Of a DNA stretch of 64,000 nucleotides, positions 33,873 to 42,516 are shown piece after piece. The DNA is from an uncultured Pelagibacteraceae bacterium (GTDB lineage Bacteria > Pseudomonadota > Alphaproteobacteria > Pelagibacterales > Pelagibacteraceae), in contig CACLTL010000001.1 in NCBI GenBank assembly GCA_902609855.1, positions 408,257 through 472,256 on the forward strand, written 5' to 3'. The notes under the pieces are model-generated. The model saw nothing but the letters and a program-made list of their open reading frames with translations, did not search any database and was not told where the DNA came from. Numbering within the stretch: position 1 is the first letter of the stretch; each line of letters opens with the position of its first letter. The translations under genes and the position numbers were made by a program.

Positions 33873-35780
33873 ATGATAACAGGTTTTTTAACATTTTTAT
33901 TTTTCTTCGCCATTGTAGGGTGTGTTTTATATGGCAGAAAATTAATTAGAACTGAAAAAGTCGATGCTGTTTTTGGAAATCCTGAAAGAGCTAAAGGAGG
34001 TATTCATTGGGTAATTGTAGGAAGCAGTTTTCTTTTATTAGTTTGGCTTTATTATTCATGGGATATAGCTAAGTCTTTTTTTCCAAAGTCAGCAAATGAA
34101 CTTTGCCAAGTTGGTAAAGTAAATGAGTCTCTTCTTTCACTTAAATATTTATTTCCAATTGATGAACGTCAACTTAAAAGTACATCGGTTATAGAAACTG
34201 AGTCAGAAAATTTAGATAAAATCTCAATTGAAATAGAAAAATCAGGTATCAAAAATCAGGATAAAAGTAAGTTAATTAATTTTGTCTCTCAAACTAAAAA
34301 CACAATACCATTGCTTACAAATGAACAGCTTTTAAGTAACGACACTAGAGAACAAATCAAATTAATTAATGAAAAAATTATAAATTTAACTGAGAATTTT
34401 AAAAGAAGTGATTATCCAAATGAGAGTGCTGAACAAGAATTAAAAAGAATTGAAGCTGCTAATGAAGAGGGCCCTTGGAAAGCATCAAGCACCTCAATTG
34501 AAAATACAATCGAAATTCCCTTTATTCCAAAAACAAAGCGAGGTTTAAAATTCCAAGCAGCAGCTACAGAATTAAATTTAATTAGCGATGAATTCTTTGA
34601 ACTTAAAAATCATAACGAACAATATACTTCTGCCTTAGAAAAACTAAAAAAAGAAATAAAAGATTATAGAAAAAGTTTAAGTGCCTCTGAGGAAATTTCC
34701 TCTTCATTGGCAAAAGATATTCTTAAAATTGCTCGTAGAATTGAATACGCAAGTATATTTCCACCTAATACTCTAAATGATATGCAGGCATCAATAATCA
34801 ATTTTGATAACGTACAAAAAAAAGAACAAGGCAGTCTTAGATGGGTAGATCTTCTTTTGTTTCCTTCAGGTACGATCATTTCAAGTGGTCCAAGTTGTTC
34901 TGAACAAGGCTCAGGTAGATGGCTTCCAAAACCATCAGATACTCTTAATAAATTTACGTTAATGTTAAACCCAAATGTCGGCTATAAACAAATTCCATTA
35001 ATCTGGTATGAGATGATGGATGTTAGTAAGATTATAGGTTTTTTAATACCTGATTGGTTTGCAGATATTTTACCTGGAGAGTACCCAATTCATAATGAAC
35101 AGGGTGAAGTTAAACCAAATTTTAAAAGTAAAGTTTTAAGTTTTGTAACAGGAGACTTTAATTTATTTAAAATTCCGATTCCTACTGGTCATATATGGGA
35201 TTCATTTTTAAGAGTGTTCCTTGGTTTAGTGGCCGGAATTATAGTTGGAGTTCCATTAGGATTATTCATGGGATTAAATAGATTTGCTAAAGGATTTTTT
35301 GATCCTTTAATTGAACTATACAGACCTGTTCCACCATTAGCATGGGCGCCATTAGTTATTTCAGTTCTTGGAATAGACAATCTTGGAAAAGTATTTTTAT
35401 TATTTATGGTGTCATTATCAATTATGATAATTTCAGCTCGAGCTGGTGCCTCGGGAACTCAATTATCAAAAATTCATGCTGCACACTCTCTAGGAGCATC
35501 TAAATGGCAAATATTAAGACACGTTATTTTTCCTAATTCCTTGCCAGAAATATTAACAGGAATTAGAGTTGCAACAGGAATGTGTTGGGGAACATTAGTT
35601 GCAGCAGAATTTTTAGCTGGGACTACCGGTGTTGGTTTCGTAGAAAATGTCGCGAAAAAATATTTCCAATATGAAGTAATATGGATAACGATATTTATTA
35701 TGGGAATGTTGGGATTAATTTTTGATATCACAATTAGAAAGATAATAGACAAAACAATACCTTGGCGAGGAAAAGGTTAA
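33873..35780 (+). CDS. tauC: Taurine ABC transporter permease with long N-terminal extension
   Basis: At 635 residues this is far longer than a standard TauC/SsuC (~250-280). The canonical permease occupies about residues 440-635, starting GHIWDSFLRVFLG and including the EAA-type loop HAAHSLGASKWQILRHVIFP. The extra ~430 residues begin with two hydrophobic segments (around 5-22 and 45-64). A largely hydrophilic region follows, with Lys/Glu-rich, coiled-coil-like stretches and Ser-rich parts (residues ~90-330). It then returns to the membrane domain through a charged linker. The middle of the extension is predicted periplasmic between TM2 and the permease. Its role is unknown; it could dock the binding protein. 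Confidence 0.88.
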   Translation: MITGFLTFLFFFAIVGCVLYGRKLIRTEKVDAVFGNPERAKGGIHWVIVGSSFLLLVWLYYSWDIAKSFFPKSANELCQVGKVNESLLSLKYLFPIDERQLKSTSVIETESENLDKISIEIEKSGIKNQDKSKLINFVSQTKNTIPLLTNEQLLSNDTREQIKLINEKIINLTENFKRSDYPNESAEQELKRIEAANEEGPWKASSTSIENTIEIPFIPKTKRGLKFQAAATELNLISDEFFELKNHNEQYTSALEKLKKEIKDYRKSLSASEEISSSLAKDILKIARRIEYASIFPPNTLNDMQASIINFDNVQKKEQGSLRWVDLLLFPSGTIISSGPSCSEQGSGRWLPKPSDTLNKFTLMLNPNVGYKQIPLIWYEMMDVSKIIGFLIPDWFADILPGEYPIHNEQGEVKPNFKSKVLSFVTGDFNLFKIPIPTGHIWDSFLRVFLGLVAGIIVGVPLGLFMGLNRFAKGFFDPLIELYRPVPPLAWAPLVISVLGIDNLGKVFLLFMVSLSIMIISARAGASGTQLSKIHAAHSLGASKWQILRHVIFPNSLPEILTGIRVATGMCWGTLVAAEFLAGTTGVGFVENVAKKYFQYEVIWITIFIMGMLGLIFDITIRKIIDKTIPWRGKG

Positions 35781-35795
35781 TCCATTTTTAAATTT

Positions 35796-36488
35796 ATGAT
35801 TGGAATACTTGGTGGCATGGGCACACAGGCAGGATTAGATTTTTGCTCTAAGCTTGCAAAATTAAATAGAGGAAAGGCAGATCAAAAATATCCTTTATTT
35901 GTTTTATACAATAAATCGAACATTCCAGATCGAAAACAAAATCTTAAAAAGTATAATAAAGTTTTAAAAAGCCTTATAGAGGGATGTAAGTTTTTACAGA
36001 AAAACAAATGTAAGTTTATATCAATTCCATGTAATACCGCACACTATTGGTACAAAGATCTCAAAAAGAAAATAAAAATACCAATTTTAAATATGCCAGA
36101 AATTGTATACGCGAATGCAAAAAAAAATTTAAAAAGAAATTCTAAAATTGGCCTATTAGCAACTGAAGCAACAATAAAAACAGGTGTATATAGTCATTAC
36201 TTTAATAAAAACTTTTTATTAATTTCACCTAATACAACATTACAACAAAGAAGCGTTAATAAATCTATAAAGCTTGTTAAAATGGGTAAAACCAAGGAAG
36301 CTGAGAGGGCTATAAAGCCAGCGGTAAATTATCTGATTAAAAAGAAATGTAAAAAAATCATTTTGGGCTGTACAGAGTTGCCAATTGCAATTTTTGCATA
36401 TAAATCATTTAAGAAAGCTAAGCTTTCAAAAACATTTATGGATCCCAACTTGATTTTAGCTGAAGCTTCGATGAAAAAATATAGATGA
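35796..36488 (+). CDS. Aspartate/glutamate racemase-family protein
   Basis: This 230-residue protein of the Asp/Glu racemase fold opens with IGILGGMGTQAGLDF and has the two catalytic Cys in SIPCNTAHYW and ILGCTELPIA. Its location between tauC and a sulfonate/lactate-type dehydrogenase is unusual for a cell-wall or D-amino acid enzyme. Cysteate is the sulfonate analogue of aspartate, so an acid racemase acting on cysteate is conceivable; this is inference. It overlaps the next gene by 4 bp (ATGA) and lies 15 bp after tauC. Confidence 0.82.
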   Translation: MIGILGGMGTQAGLDFCSKLAKLNRGKADQKYPLFVLYNKSNIPDRKQNLKKYNKVLKSLIEGCKFLQKNKCKFISIPCNTAHYWYKDLKKKIKIPILNMPEIVYANAKKNLKRNSKIGLLATEATIKTGVYSHYFNKNFLLISPNTTLQQRSVNKSIKLVKMGKTKEAERAIKPAVNYLIKKKCKKIILGCTELPIAIFAYKSFKKAKLSKTFMDPNLILAEASMKKYR

Positions 36489-36919
36489 AAAAAATAATAC
36501 TGACTATTCTTATAATAATCCCTTTCTCTTTAAATGCGAATGAAAACGCAAAAGAAAAAAAAGTTGCAAAGTATGTTATGGAAAATATTCAAAGAGATTA
36601 CGTTAATTGTTACAGTTTTTATAAAGTTGCCGCCCAAAGTTTTAAAGATGCGGGAAAAGATAAAAATATTATTGATAGCTTAGAAAATAGTGCGGATGTG
36701 TCTTTAAAATATAACTATGATCTTGGGGAAATAATGGGACTAAATCCAGAAGTAATGTCTCAAATGACAAAAGATAAAGTGAATAAATTTGTGGAATTAG
36801 CTAAAAAAGATTTTTCTTCTCTTGCTAAAGAGTATGGCATGATGTGTAAAAGTCTAGTTGAGAACCCAGAACAGAGAACAAATTTTTGGGAAGCTAAAGG
36901 AAATAAAAAATTTAAGTGA
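36485..36919 (+). CDS. Small secreted protein of unknown function
   Basis: This is a 144-residue protein with a signal peptide (IILTILIIIPFSLNANE-type, about 18 residues) and a helical mature part with two Cys in NCYSFYK and MMCKSL that could pair. It has no recognisable family. It overlaps the racemase gene at ATGA and the dehydrogenase gene at GTGA, so it is translated as part of this operon. It might be a periplasmic partner of the transporter or a stress protein; no function is claimed. Confidence 0.7.
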   Translation: MKKIILTILIIIPFSLNANENAKEKKVAKYVMENIQRDYVNCYSFYKVAAQSFKDAGKDKNIIDSLENSADVSLKYNYDLGEIMGLNPEVMSQMTKDKVNKFVELAKKDFSSLAKEYGMMCKSLVENPEQRTNFWEAKGNKKFK

Positions 36920-37920
36920 AAAAAAGTCTTTTAAAATCAAAACTTAAACAAATATTTTTAAAACATAAGCTCTCAAAAAATCACGCTGAAATTTGTTCTA
37001 ACTATTTAGTAAAAGCAGAAATATTAGATGCAAAAGGTCATGGTTTGGCTAGATTAAAAATGTATTGTGATAGAATTAAAGCAAAAGTAATTAATCCTAA
37101 ACCAAAAATCAAAATAAAAAAGATAAGTTCTTCTGCTTCATACATAGATGCTGATAATAGTATTGGTTTCGTAAGTGCTGACGTAGGTATTAAACAAGCA
37201 ATTAAAAATGCTAAAAAAACTGGAATAGGTTTAGTTGCTATAAAAAAAAGTGGACACTATGGACTCTCAAGTTTTTATGCTGAACAAGCAGTCAATAATA
37301 AATTAATGGTTTTTTGTTTCACAAATGCACCTGCTGCCTTAGCGCCTCATGGAGCAAAAAAATCTCTCTTTGGCACTAACCCTATTTGCTTTGGGGTTCC
37401 AACAGGAGGAGTTCCTTTTATTTTTGATGCCTCAACATCAATGATTAACAGAGGTGCTATAAGAAGAGCAGATAAGTTAGGTTTAAAAATTCCTTATGGT
37501 GTTGCACTCAACAAACAAGGAAGGATAACTACAAATGCCAAAGAAGCTCTTAGAGGAACTCAATTACCTATCGCAGGTTTTAAAGGTTCTGGTTTAGCTT
37601 GGATGGTAGATATTCTAAGTGGCGTTTTTACTGGCAGTAGCCATGGAGGAAAAACAAAGGATCCTTTTGATGATTTTTCTGGGCCTCAGAATATGGGTCA
37701 TTTATTTATTACTATTAATCCAAAAATTTTTATTGGAAGTAAGTTTATCAAAGAAATAAAGAAAAACATAAAGTTAGTCAAAAAACTTCCAAAAGCAAAA
37801 GGATTTTCAAATATTTTGTATCCAGGTGAGAGAAAAAATAAGACGTATAAAAAGAATTTAAATAAAGATATATCTATTCCTGCTAAAATTTTAAAAGAAA
37901 TGGATGAATTAAATGCTTAG
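36916..37920 (+). CDS. Ldh2-family (malate/lactate/sulfolactate) dehydrogenase
   Basis: This 334-residue NAD(P)-dependent enzyme of the malate/L-lactate dehydrogenase 2 family shows ILDAKGHGLARLKMYCDRI and GLVAIKKSGHYGLSSFYAEQ, with His in SGHYGLSS. FGTNPICFGVPTGGVPFIFD and GFKGSGLAWMVDILSGV are the nucleotide- and substrate-binding signatures. It starts with GTG overlapping the previous stop. In this family ComC is an (R)-sulfolactate dehydrogenase. Near tauABC and in a window with suyAB, a sulfolactate/sulfopyruvate role is likely but not proved; ureidoglycolate and malate enzymes are relatives. Confidence 0.8.
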   Translation: MKKSLLKSKLKQIFLKHKLSKNHAEICSNYLVKAEILDAKGHGLARLKMYCDRIKAKVINPKPKIKIKKISSSASYIDADNSIGFVSADVGIKQAIKNAKKTGIGLVAIKKSGHYGLSSFYAEQAVNNKLMVFCFTNAPAALAPHGAKKSLFGTNPICFGVPTGGVPFIFDASTSMINRGAIRRADKLGLKIPYGVALNKQGRITTNAKEALRGTQLPIAGFKGSGLAWMVDILSGVFTGSSHGGKTKDPFDDFSGPQNMGHLFITINPKIFIGSKFIKEIKKNIKLVKKLPKAKGFSNILYPGERKNKTYKKNLNKDISIPAKILKEMDELNA

Positions 37921-38821
37921 TACAAAAGATATTATTTGCCCTGAAAATTTGCTTAAGATAGCTAAAACAAAAGGACCAGCAAAAGCAGTAATAGTTAATG
38001 CAGTAAAGCCTGTTTCAATAGAGTCTGCAAAACAAGCCGTAGATGCAAATTTAATCATACCAGTTTTTATTGGAGACAAATCAATTATTGAGAAAAATGC
38101 TAAACAATTAAACTGGGATATTTCTAAATACGAAATAATAAATGAACCAGATGAAAATAGTACCGCACCAATTGCAGCAAAACTTGCAAGTGAAGATAAA
38201 GTTAAAATTATTGTAAAAGGACATATTCATACAGACGTACTTATGAAAGCTGTTTTAAAAAGAGATTTGAATTTAATAGGAAAAAAAAGACTTAGTCATA
38301 TTTGGCATATGACTTTAGAAAAAAATGATAAACCATTTATCATTACTGATGGGGCCTTAAATGTATTGCCAAAATTAGAAACTAAAATGCATATATTAAA
38401 AAATTCGATAGATTTTGCGAATAGGATAGGAATTGGAAAACCTAAAGTATCAGTGCTATCAGCAACTGAGGAGATTTTAGACAGTATGCCTAGTTCTTTA
38501 GAAGCAAATGAACTAACCAAAAGAGCAAAAGAAGAAGGTTTGAATGCAGAAGTATTTGGACCAATGGCATTTGATAATTCTGTTTCTGAAAAAGCTGCTC
38601 AAATTAAAGGAATTAAAAATGTAGTTGCTGGTAATACCGACATATTATTAGTTCCTAATGTAGAAACTGGAAATGCTTTAGTAAAAATGATGATTTTTTT
38701 TATGGGAGCTTGTGCAGCCGGCGTAGTAGTTGGTGGAAAAGTCCCTGTGGTAATAACGAGTAGAGCTGATGATACTCAAGCAAGACTTGCCTCTATGGCT
38801 GCTGCTGTTGTTGCGCTTTAA
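37913..38821 (+). CDS. pta: Phosphate acetyltransferase
   Basis: This is a 302-residue Pta/PTB-family phosphotransacetylase without the long N-terminal domain of E. coli Pta. Motifs are LSATEEILDSMPSS, AFDNSVSEKAAQ, and the C-terminal LVKMMIFFMGACAAGVVVGG with VVITSRADDTQ. Xsc produces acetyl phosphate; Pta turns it into acetyl-CoA. The ATG overlaps the dehydrogenase gene by 8 bp, so it is a product of the tau operon. A phosphate butyryltransferase is the alternative. Confidence 0.88.
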   Translation: MLSTKDIICPENLLKIAKTKGPAKAVIVNAVKPVSIESAKQAVDANLIIPVFIGDKSIIEKNAKQLNWDISKYEIINEPDENSTAPIAAKLASEDKVKIIVKGHIHTDVLMKAVLKRDLNLIGKKRLSHIWHMTLEKNDKPFIITDGALNVLPKLETKMHILKNSIDFANRIGIGKPKVSVLSATEEILDSMPSSLEANELTKRAKEEGLNAEVFGPMAFDNSVSEKAAQIKGIKNVVAGNTDILLVPNVETGNALVKMMIFFMGACAAGVVVGGKVPVVITSRADDTQARLASMAAAVVAL

Positions 38822-39996
38822 TGAAAAGACTTTTATCGAATTTAATTTTAAGCATACTTTTAATAAATACAAGTTATTCACTTGCATTAGCTCACCATGC
38901 TAATGAAAAATACTGTTTTGATTGTATGCACAAATACAAAATAGGTGATAATAAAAACGACACCTACGAGTTTGAGATTAATTTGCAAAAAAACGATTTA
39001 TCTAAAAAAGTAGATGAACAACTTAATGATAAAAAAACAGGTCTAGTAAGTTACATCTTATTTGAAAATGATAAAATTTTAGTTGATCAAAATAGAAAAA
39101 GTAAATACAGAGGAGGATATTATCCTTCACATTCTGTAGGAAAAAGCTTGGTAAGCCTTGTTACTGGTTATGCTGTATGTGATGGTTATATTAATTCAGT
39201 TTTTGATAATATCAATTACCCAACTGTTGCTAATACTTTATATAAAGATCAAAAATTATTAAACCTACTTAACATGCAAGCAGGTGATGAACCCATTGTT
39301 GGTCAAAGATTTTATAGGAAAGATAACAGAATTAACGGTAAAGGAACTAATGTTAATTCAACACCTATTAAATCTATATTGAAAAGATACTTTGAAGGTA
39401 AAACTGGTTATACTCCTGGCAATCATTACAACTATAGTGCCATGACTACTAATGTAATTATGAATTATGTTATTTATAAAACTGATGATGATTGGGAAAA
39501 ATTACTACATAAGATATTTGTTGAGGACGCAAAAGTTGCAAAAAGTGTTTATTTTGGAAAGTCTTTGGAAAAACACAAATTTAGTAACAGAAAAAAAGGA
39601 GAATACGGTAGATATTCTTTTTATGCACAAAGATATGACTTTTTGAGAATAGCTAAACTAGTAATGGATCATTGGAAAAATGACACTTGTGTTGGCAAAT
39701 ACTTAAAAACAATCTACGAGAATAGAGTCGATAAGAAAAAAGATAAATATAGTAAGTTTATCGGTAATCATGCTGCAACACAAAGTTATGGAGGTCAGTT
39801 TCACTTTGACCCTATTGGGATTAAAGAAAGACCAATATTAATGATGGATGGTTTTGCAGGTCAACAAGTAGTAATTGATTTTAATAAGAACAAAATTATC
39901 ACTGTTCATTCCACTGATGCACACTATGATTGGTATAGTCTTGTTTATTTGCAATTAGAACCAGATCTTTTTTATAAACCTGTTAAAAATAACTAA
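38821..39996 (+). CDS. Secreted serine beta-lactamase/penicillin-binding-like protein
   Basis: This 391-residue protein has a signal peptide (LLSNLILSILLINTSYSLA-like) and the class C beta-lactamase fold. SHSVGKSLVS supplies the SxxK (Ser-Val-Gly-Lys). YNYSAMTTN supplies a YxN-like motif (Tyr-Ser-Ala). The KTG-like position is uncertain: GGQFHFDP may hold it. Such proteins are esterases, peptidases or unknown hydrolases rather than proven lactamases. It is encoded after pta with a TAATG overlap. The neighbouring operon gives no direct clue to its substrate. Confidence 0.78.
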   Translation: MKRLLSNLILSILLINTSYSLALAHHANEKYCFDCMHKYKIGDNKNDTYEFEINLQKNDLSKKVDEQLNDKKTGLVSYILFENDKILVDQNRKSKYRGGYYPSHSVGKSLVSLVTGYAVCDGYINSVFDNINYPTVANTLYKDQKLLNLLNMQAGDEPIVGQRFYRKDNRINGKGTNVNSTPIKSILKRYFEGKTGYTPGNHYNYSAMTTNVIMNYVIYKTDDDWEKLLHKIFVEDAKVAKSVYFGKSLEKHKFSNRKKGEYGRYSFYAQRYDFLRIAKLVMDHWKNDTCVGKYLKTIYENRVDKKKDKYSKFIGNHAATQSYGGQFHFDPIGIKERPILMMDGFAGQQVVIDFNKNKIITVHSTDAHYDWYSLVYLQLEPDLFYKPVKNN

Positions 39997-40704
39997 ATGA
40001 AAAAACTTAAAAACTGGGATAATAAAACCTGGTTATCATCTAAATCGTATATCTCTCAATTTAATAGATTTCTTAAAAAAAAAATTAATTTAGATAAAAA
40101 TTCAAAAATATTGGACATTGGATGTGGAAGAGCAAATATTATTAGTGCCCTTCAAAAGAAATATAAATTTAGAAATAAACCCATAGGGATTGATATTGTT
40201 GCAAATAAGGATGTTAAAAAGAATATTGTATTTAAGAAAATTGGTGCCTTAAAATATTTAAAGAAAAAAGAAAAATACGATCTAATTTTAATTAAACAAA
40301 CTATTCATTTTTTTTCAAAATCAAATTTAAATCATCTTCTAAATCTTGCTAAAAAAAGTTTAAATAATAAAGGTAAAATATTAATTTTTTCACTAAAAAC
40401 AAATAATAATAAAATACCTTGTTTTGAAAAAATGAGAAAAAATTTAGAAAAAAGTTTAAAAAGAGATGAAGTTTTATTTAAGATTATCAAAAAAAACTTA
40501 AAAGAAATAAGCTACACAAACTTTAACTTTAAAGTAAATATCTCTAAACAAAAATACTTAAGAATGATCAAAGAGAGATACATTTCATGCTTATTAAATA
40601 TGAGTAATAAAGAAATTAAATTTGGTATCAGTGAAATAAAATCTAAATATAAAGATCAAATAAAATTCACTGATACCTTAAAATGTATTAGCTACAGAAA
40701 ATAA
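39997..40704 (+). CDS. Class I SAM-dependent methyltransferase
   Basis: This 235-residue protein has the SAM-binding motif ILDIGCGRANIISAL near residue 43 and IGIDIVANKDV for the adjacent acidic loop. YDLILIKQTIHFFSKSNL is motif II. The last third is very Lys-rich. It is the last gene of the plus-strand run that begins with tauA, and it abuts the convergent GYD gene in TAATTA. The substrate is unknown. Confidence 0.75.
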   Translation: MKKLKNWDNKTWLSSKSYISQFNRFLKKKINLDKNSKILDIGCGRANIISALQKKYKFRNKPIGIDIVANKDVKKNIVFKKIGALKYLKKKEKYDLILIKQTIHFFSKSNLNHLLNLAKKSLNNKGKILIFSLKTNNNKIPCFEKMRKNLEKSLKRDEVLFKIIKKNLKEISYTNFNFKVNISKQKYLRMIKERYISCLLNMSNKEIKFGISEIKSKYKDQIKFTDTLKCISYRK

Positions 40705-41028
40705 TTATTTTCCAGGCTCTTTGTATGATGAAGCCATTTTCTGAGCAGTTTTAGCTATTTCATTAAGATCTACATCTTCTAAAATTGTAAAATCTGAAAC
40801 AGCACCACTAGAAACAGCAACCATTGCAGCTGCAGCAGCTTGTTCAAAAGTTCCCTCAATCACTGCCATAAAATCATATTTTCCTCTTAGGCCTGAGTAT
40901 TGAGTTACTTTAGCTCCCACAGAAGCAGCAAGTGCAGATGTAGCAGCTTTTCTGTCTGTAGATGGATTAGTTACAAATCCCCCAAGACCTTTAGCTGTGT
41001 AACATCCAAGTGTATAAAATTTTGCCAT
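40705..41028 (-). CDS. GYD-domain protein
   Basis: This is a 107-residue dimeric alpha/beta barrel-type protein. LRGKYDFMAVIEGTFEQAAA is the GYD signature. Proteins of this kind share the ferredoxin-like fold of antibiotic monooxygenases and NIPSNAP and have no assigned reaction. It ends the minus-strand DHPS operon. It is preceded by another such barrel protein (41042-41335), with a GGGG Shine-Dalgarno before its start. Confidence 0.8.
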   Translation of the reverse strand: MAKFYTLGCYTAKGLGGFVTNPSTDRKAATSALAASVGAKVTQYSGLRGKYDFMAVIEGTFEQAAAAAMVAVSSGAVSDFTILEDVDLNEIAKTAQKMASSYKEPGK

Positions 41029-41041
41029 TGTTACCCCTTTC

Positions 41042-41335
41042 CTATTTCTCGATTACAACTGTACCAGAATGAGGATCAGTTACTCCTAAATCTGATGACA
41101 GTTCTTCTAAAGTGTGCCGAAGTGAGTCCAAAAATTCAATCATTTTTGGTCTTGCTTTAGCAATGTCATCTTCAGAATTCCATTCACCAATCATAAAAAA
41201 TTCGTTAGGTTTAGTTTCAACGTACTTTGCTGAAATCTGCCCATCGAACTTTGGCCGCTCATCAATTTTTTTTAAATATTCTTCTCTACTAGATGATTTT
41301 ACTTTGCATCTAACAATATTTATAAACTTTGCCAT
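41042..41335 (-). CDS. Antibiotic-biosynthesis-monooxygenase-like (ABM) protein
   Basis: This 97-residue small alpha/beta protein has the ferredoxin-like fold typical of ABM or YgiN-type proteins. The N-terminal strand FINIVRCKVK is followed by a helix and EFFMIGEWNSEDDIAK. No haem or metal ligand can be named. Its translation is favoured by the strong AAGGAGGAAAATG Shine-Dalgarno. It follows the 138-residue membrane protein gene by 8 bp. Confidence 0.75.
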   Translation of the reverse strand: MAKFINIVRCKVKSSSREEYLKKIDERPKFDGQISAKYVETKPNEFFMIGEWNSEDDIAKARPKMIEFLDSLRHTLEELSSDLGVTDPHSGTVVIEK

Positions 41336-41343
41336 TTTCCTCC

Positions 41344-41760
41344 TTAAACGTAAATTTTATCAGCTAAACCGTAACAAAGAATAGCACTGATAATAACAAG
41401 AATAAGTGGAGCGTAAATTCCATCATTTCTAGTTTTTTTTGTTAAACCTGTTTTATCAATTTTTAATGTGTAAAAATTTACAACCAATATTGAAACATTC
41501 ATTATGAAGACTAAGTTAAAGAAGGCCCAAGTAGCTTCTACACCGCCTGATCTGATAAAGGCGATATATATTGCCATTAAAACAGTAGCAATCATGAATG
41601 AACCTGCAAATCTTGTGATTAAAGTAGCAGTTTTATCTACCCCTCTACCCTTAAGAAATTTTTTAGTATCAAAGACCAACTGGTAAGCGTAGCTACCAAC
41701 TATAATAAAATGTGCTAAGTAAATAATTAAATAAAATGCGTTTCCAAATTTATCTATCAT
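41344..41760 (-). CDS. Small integral membrane protein
   Basis: This 138-residue protein has four hydrophobic segments: about residues 8-28, 48-68, 76-98 and 114-134, separated by short charged loops. It belongs to no family I recognise. Its position in a run with the DUF1330, ABM and GYD genes makes it likely co-transcribed with the TRAP transporter operon. Function is unknown. Confidence 0.65.
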   Translation of the reverse strand: MIDKFGNAFYLIIYLAHFIIVGSYAYQLVFDTKKFLKGRGVDKTATLITRFAGSFMIATVLMAIYIAFIRSGGVEATWAFFNLVFIMNVSILVVNFYTLKIDKTGLTKKTRNDGIYAPLILVIISAILCYGLADKIYV

Positions 41761-41764
41761 ATTT

Positions 41765-42052
41765 TTATACTCCTTTAATTATTATTCCATTAGCAACTGA
41801 GTTTGCTAATCGAATTGGTTTTACTGGTTTATATTCCTCAGAGTCATACCACTCTAAAGCTTTTTCATAAGTTGGAAATTTAATTACTACCGTTCTAGGA
41901 TATTTCCACTCACCATCTATAATTTTGTACTCCCCAGCGCGTACAAGGTATTCTCCTCCAAATTTTTGAACTGTAGGCACTACTTTCCCAACATATTCTT
42001 TGTAAGCTTCAGGATTTTTTACATCTATGTTAGCTATTACATATCCACTCAT
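41765..42052 (-). CDS. DUF1330-family protein
   Basis: This 95-residue ferredoxin-like fold protein has YVIANIDVKNPEAYKEYVGK and the family's VVIKFPTYEKALEWYDSEEY. DUF1330 proteins are widespread and uncharacterised. It sits 1 bp from the small secreted protein gene and next to the small membrane protein. Three related barrel proteins (DUF1330, ABM, GYD) now lie together in this operon. Confidence 0.82.
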   Translation of the reverse strand: MSGYVIANIDVKNPEAYKEYVGKVVPTVQKFGGEYLVRAGEYKIIDGEWKYPRTVVIKFPTYEKALEWYDSEEYKPVKPIRLANSVANGIIIKGV

Positions 42053-42053
42053 A

Positions 42054-42431
42054 TTAATAAATTCCTGATTTAACTAACTTATCAATTTCAGCTTTTGATT
42101 TTGGAATTAATTTATAAATATATTTTGTACAATCACCTGTTTGTTTTTCATTATAGGGTTTGCCATAAAGTTCATCTACAGATTTATTTAGTTCTTTATT
42201 TATAAAATCTTCTTTCATACCCTCTGTAATTAAATATGATGTTAAATATTTTTTAGCTGCAATTGAAAAAACAATTTTGTCTAATTCTAAAGTTCCTTGG
42301 GGTATCATGCTGTTAGCATAATAAAGCCCTGTACATTTTAAAGTAGCTTTTTTATCTTTTTCACTTAAATGCCCTGCAGCATTTGCTGCTGAGAACAAAA
42401 ACAAATAGAATAATGTAATAATTTTTTTCAT
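42054..42431 (-). CDS. Small secreted protein of unknown function
   Basis: This is a 125-residue protein with a signal peptide (MKKIITLFYLFLFSAANAAG, cleaved after ANA). The mature protein is helical with Lys/Asp/Glu and has two Cys, in TLKCTGLYY and GDCTKYIYK, that could form a disulfide. It belongs to no family I recognise. It is in the minus-strand operon downstream of hpsP (85 bp gap) and upstream of the DUF1330 gene. Confidence 0.65.
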   Translation of the reverse strand: MKKIITLFYLFLFSAANAAGHLSEKDKKATLKCTGLYYANSMIPQGTLELDKIVFSIAAKKYLTSYLITEGMKEDFINKELNKSVDELYGKPYNEKQTGDCTKYIYKLIPKSKAEIDKLVKSGIY

Positions 42432-42516
42432 AATTAAATCTAAATAATATTTACGTATATTAACTATGTTAAAATATTATTTCAGGTATGCAATTTGTCT
42501 ACAACTAGAGGAAGAA

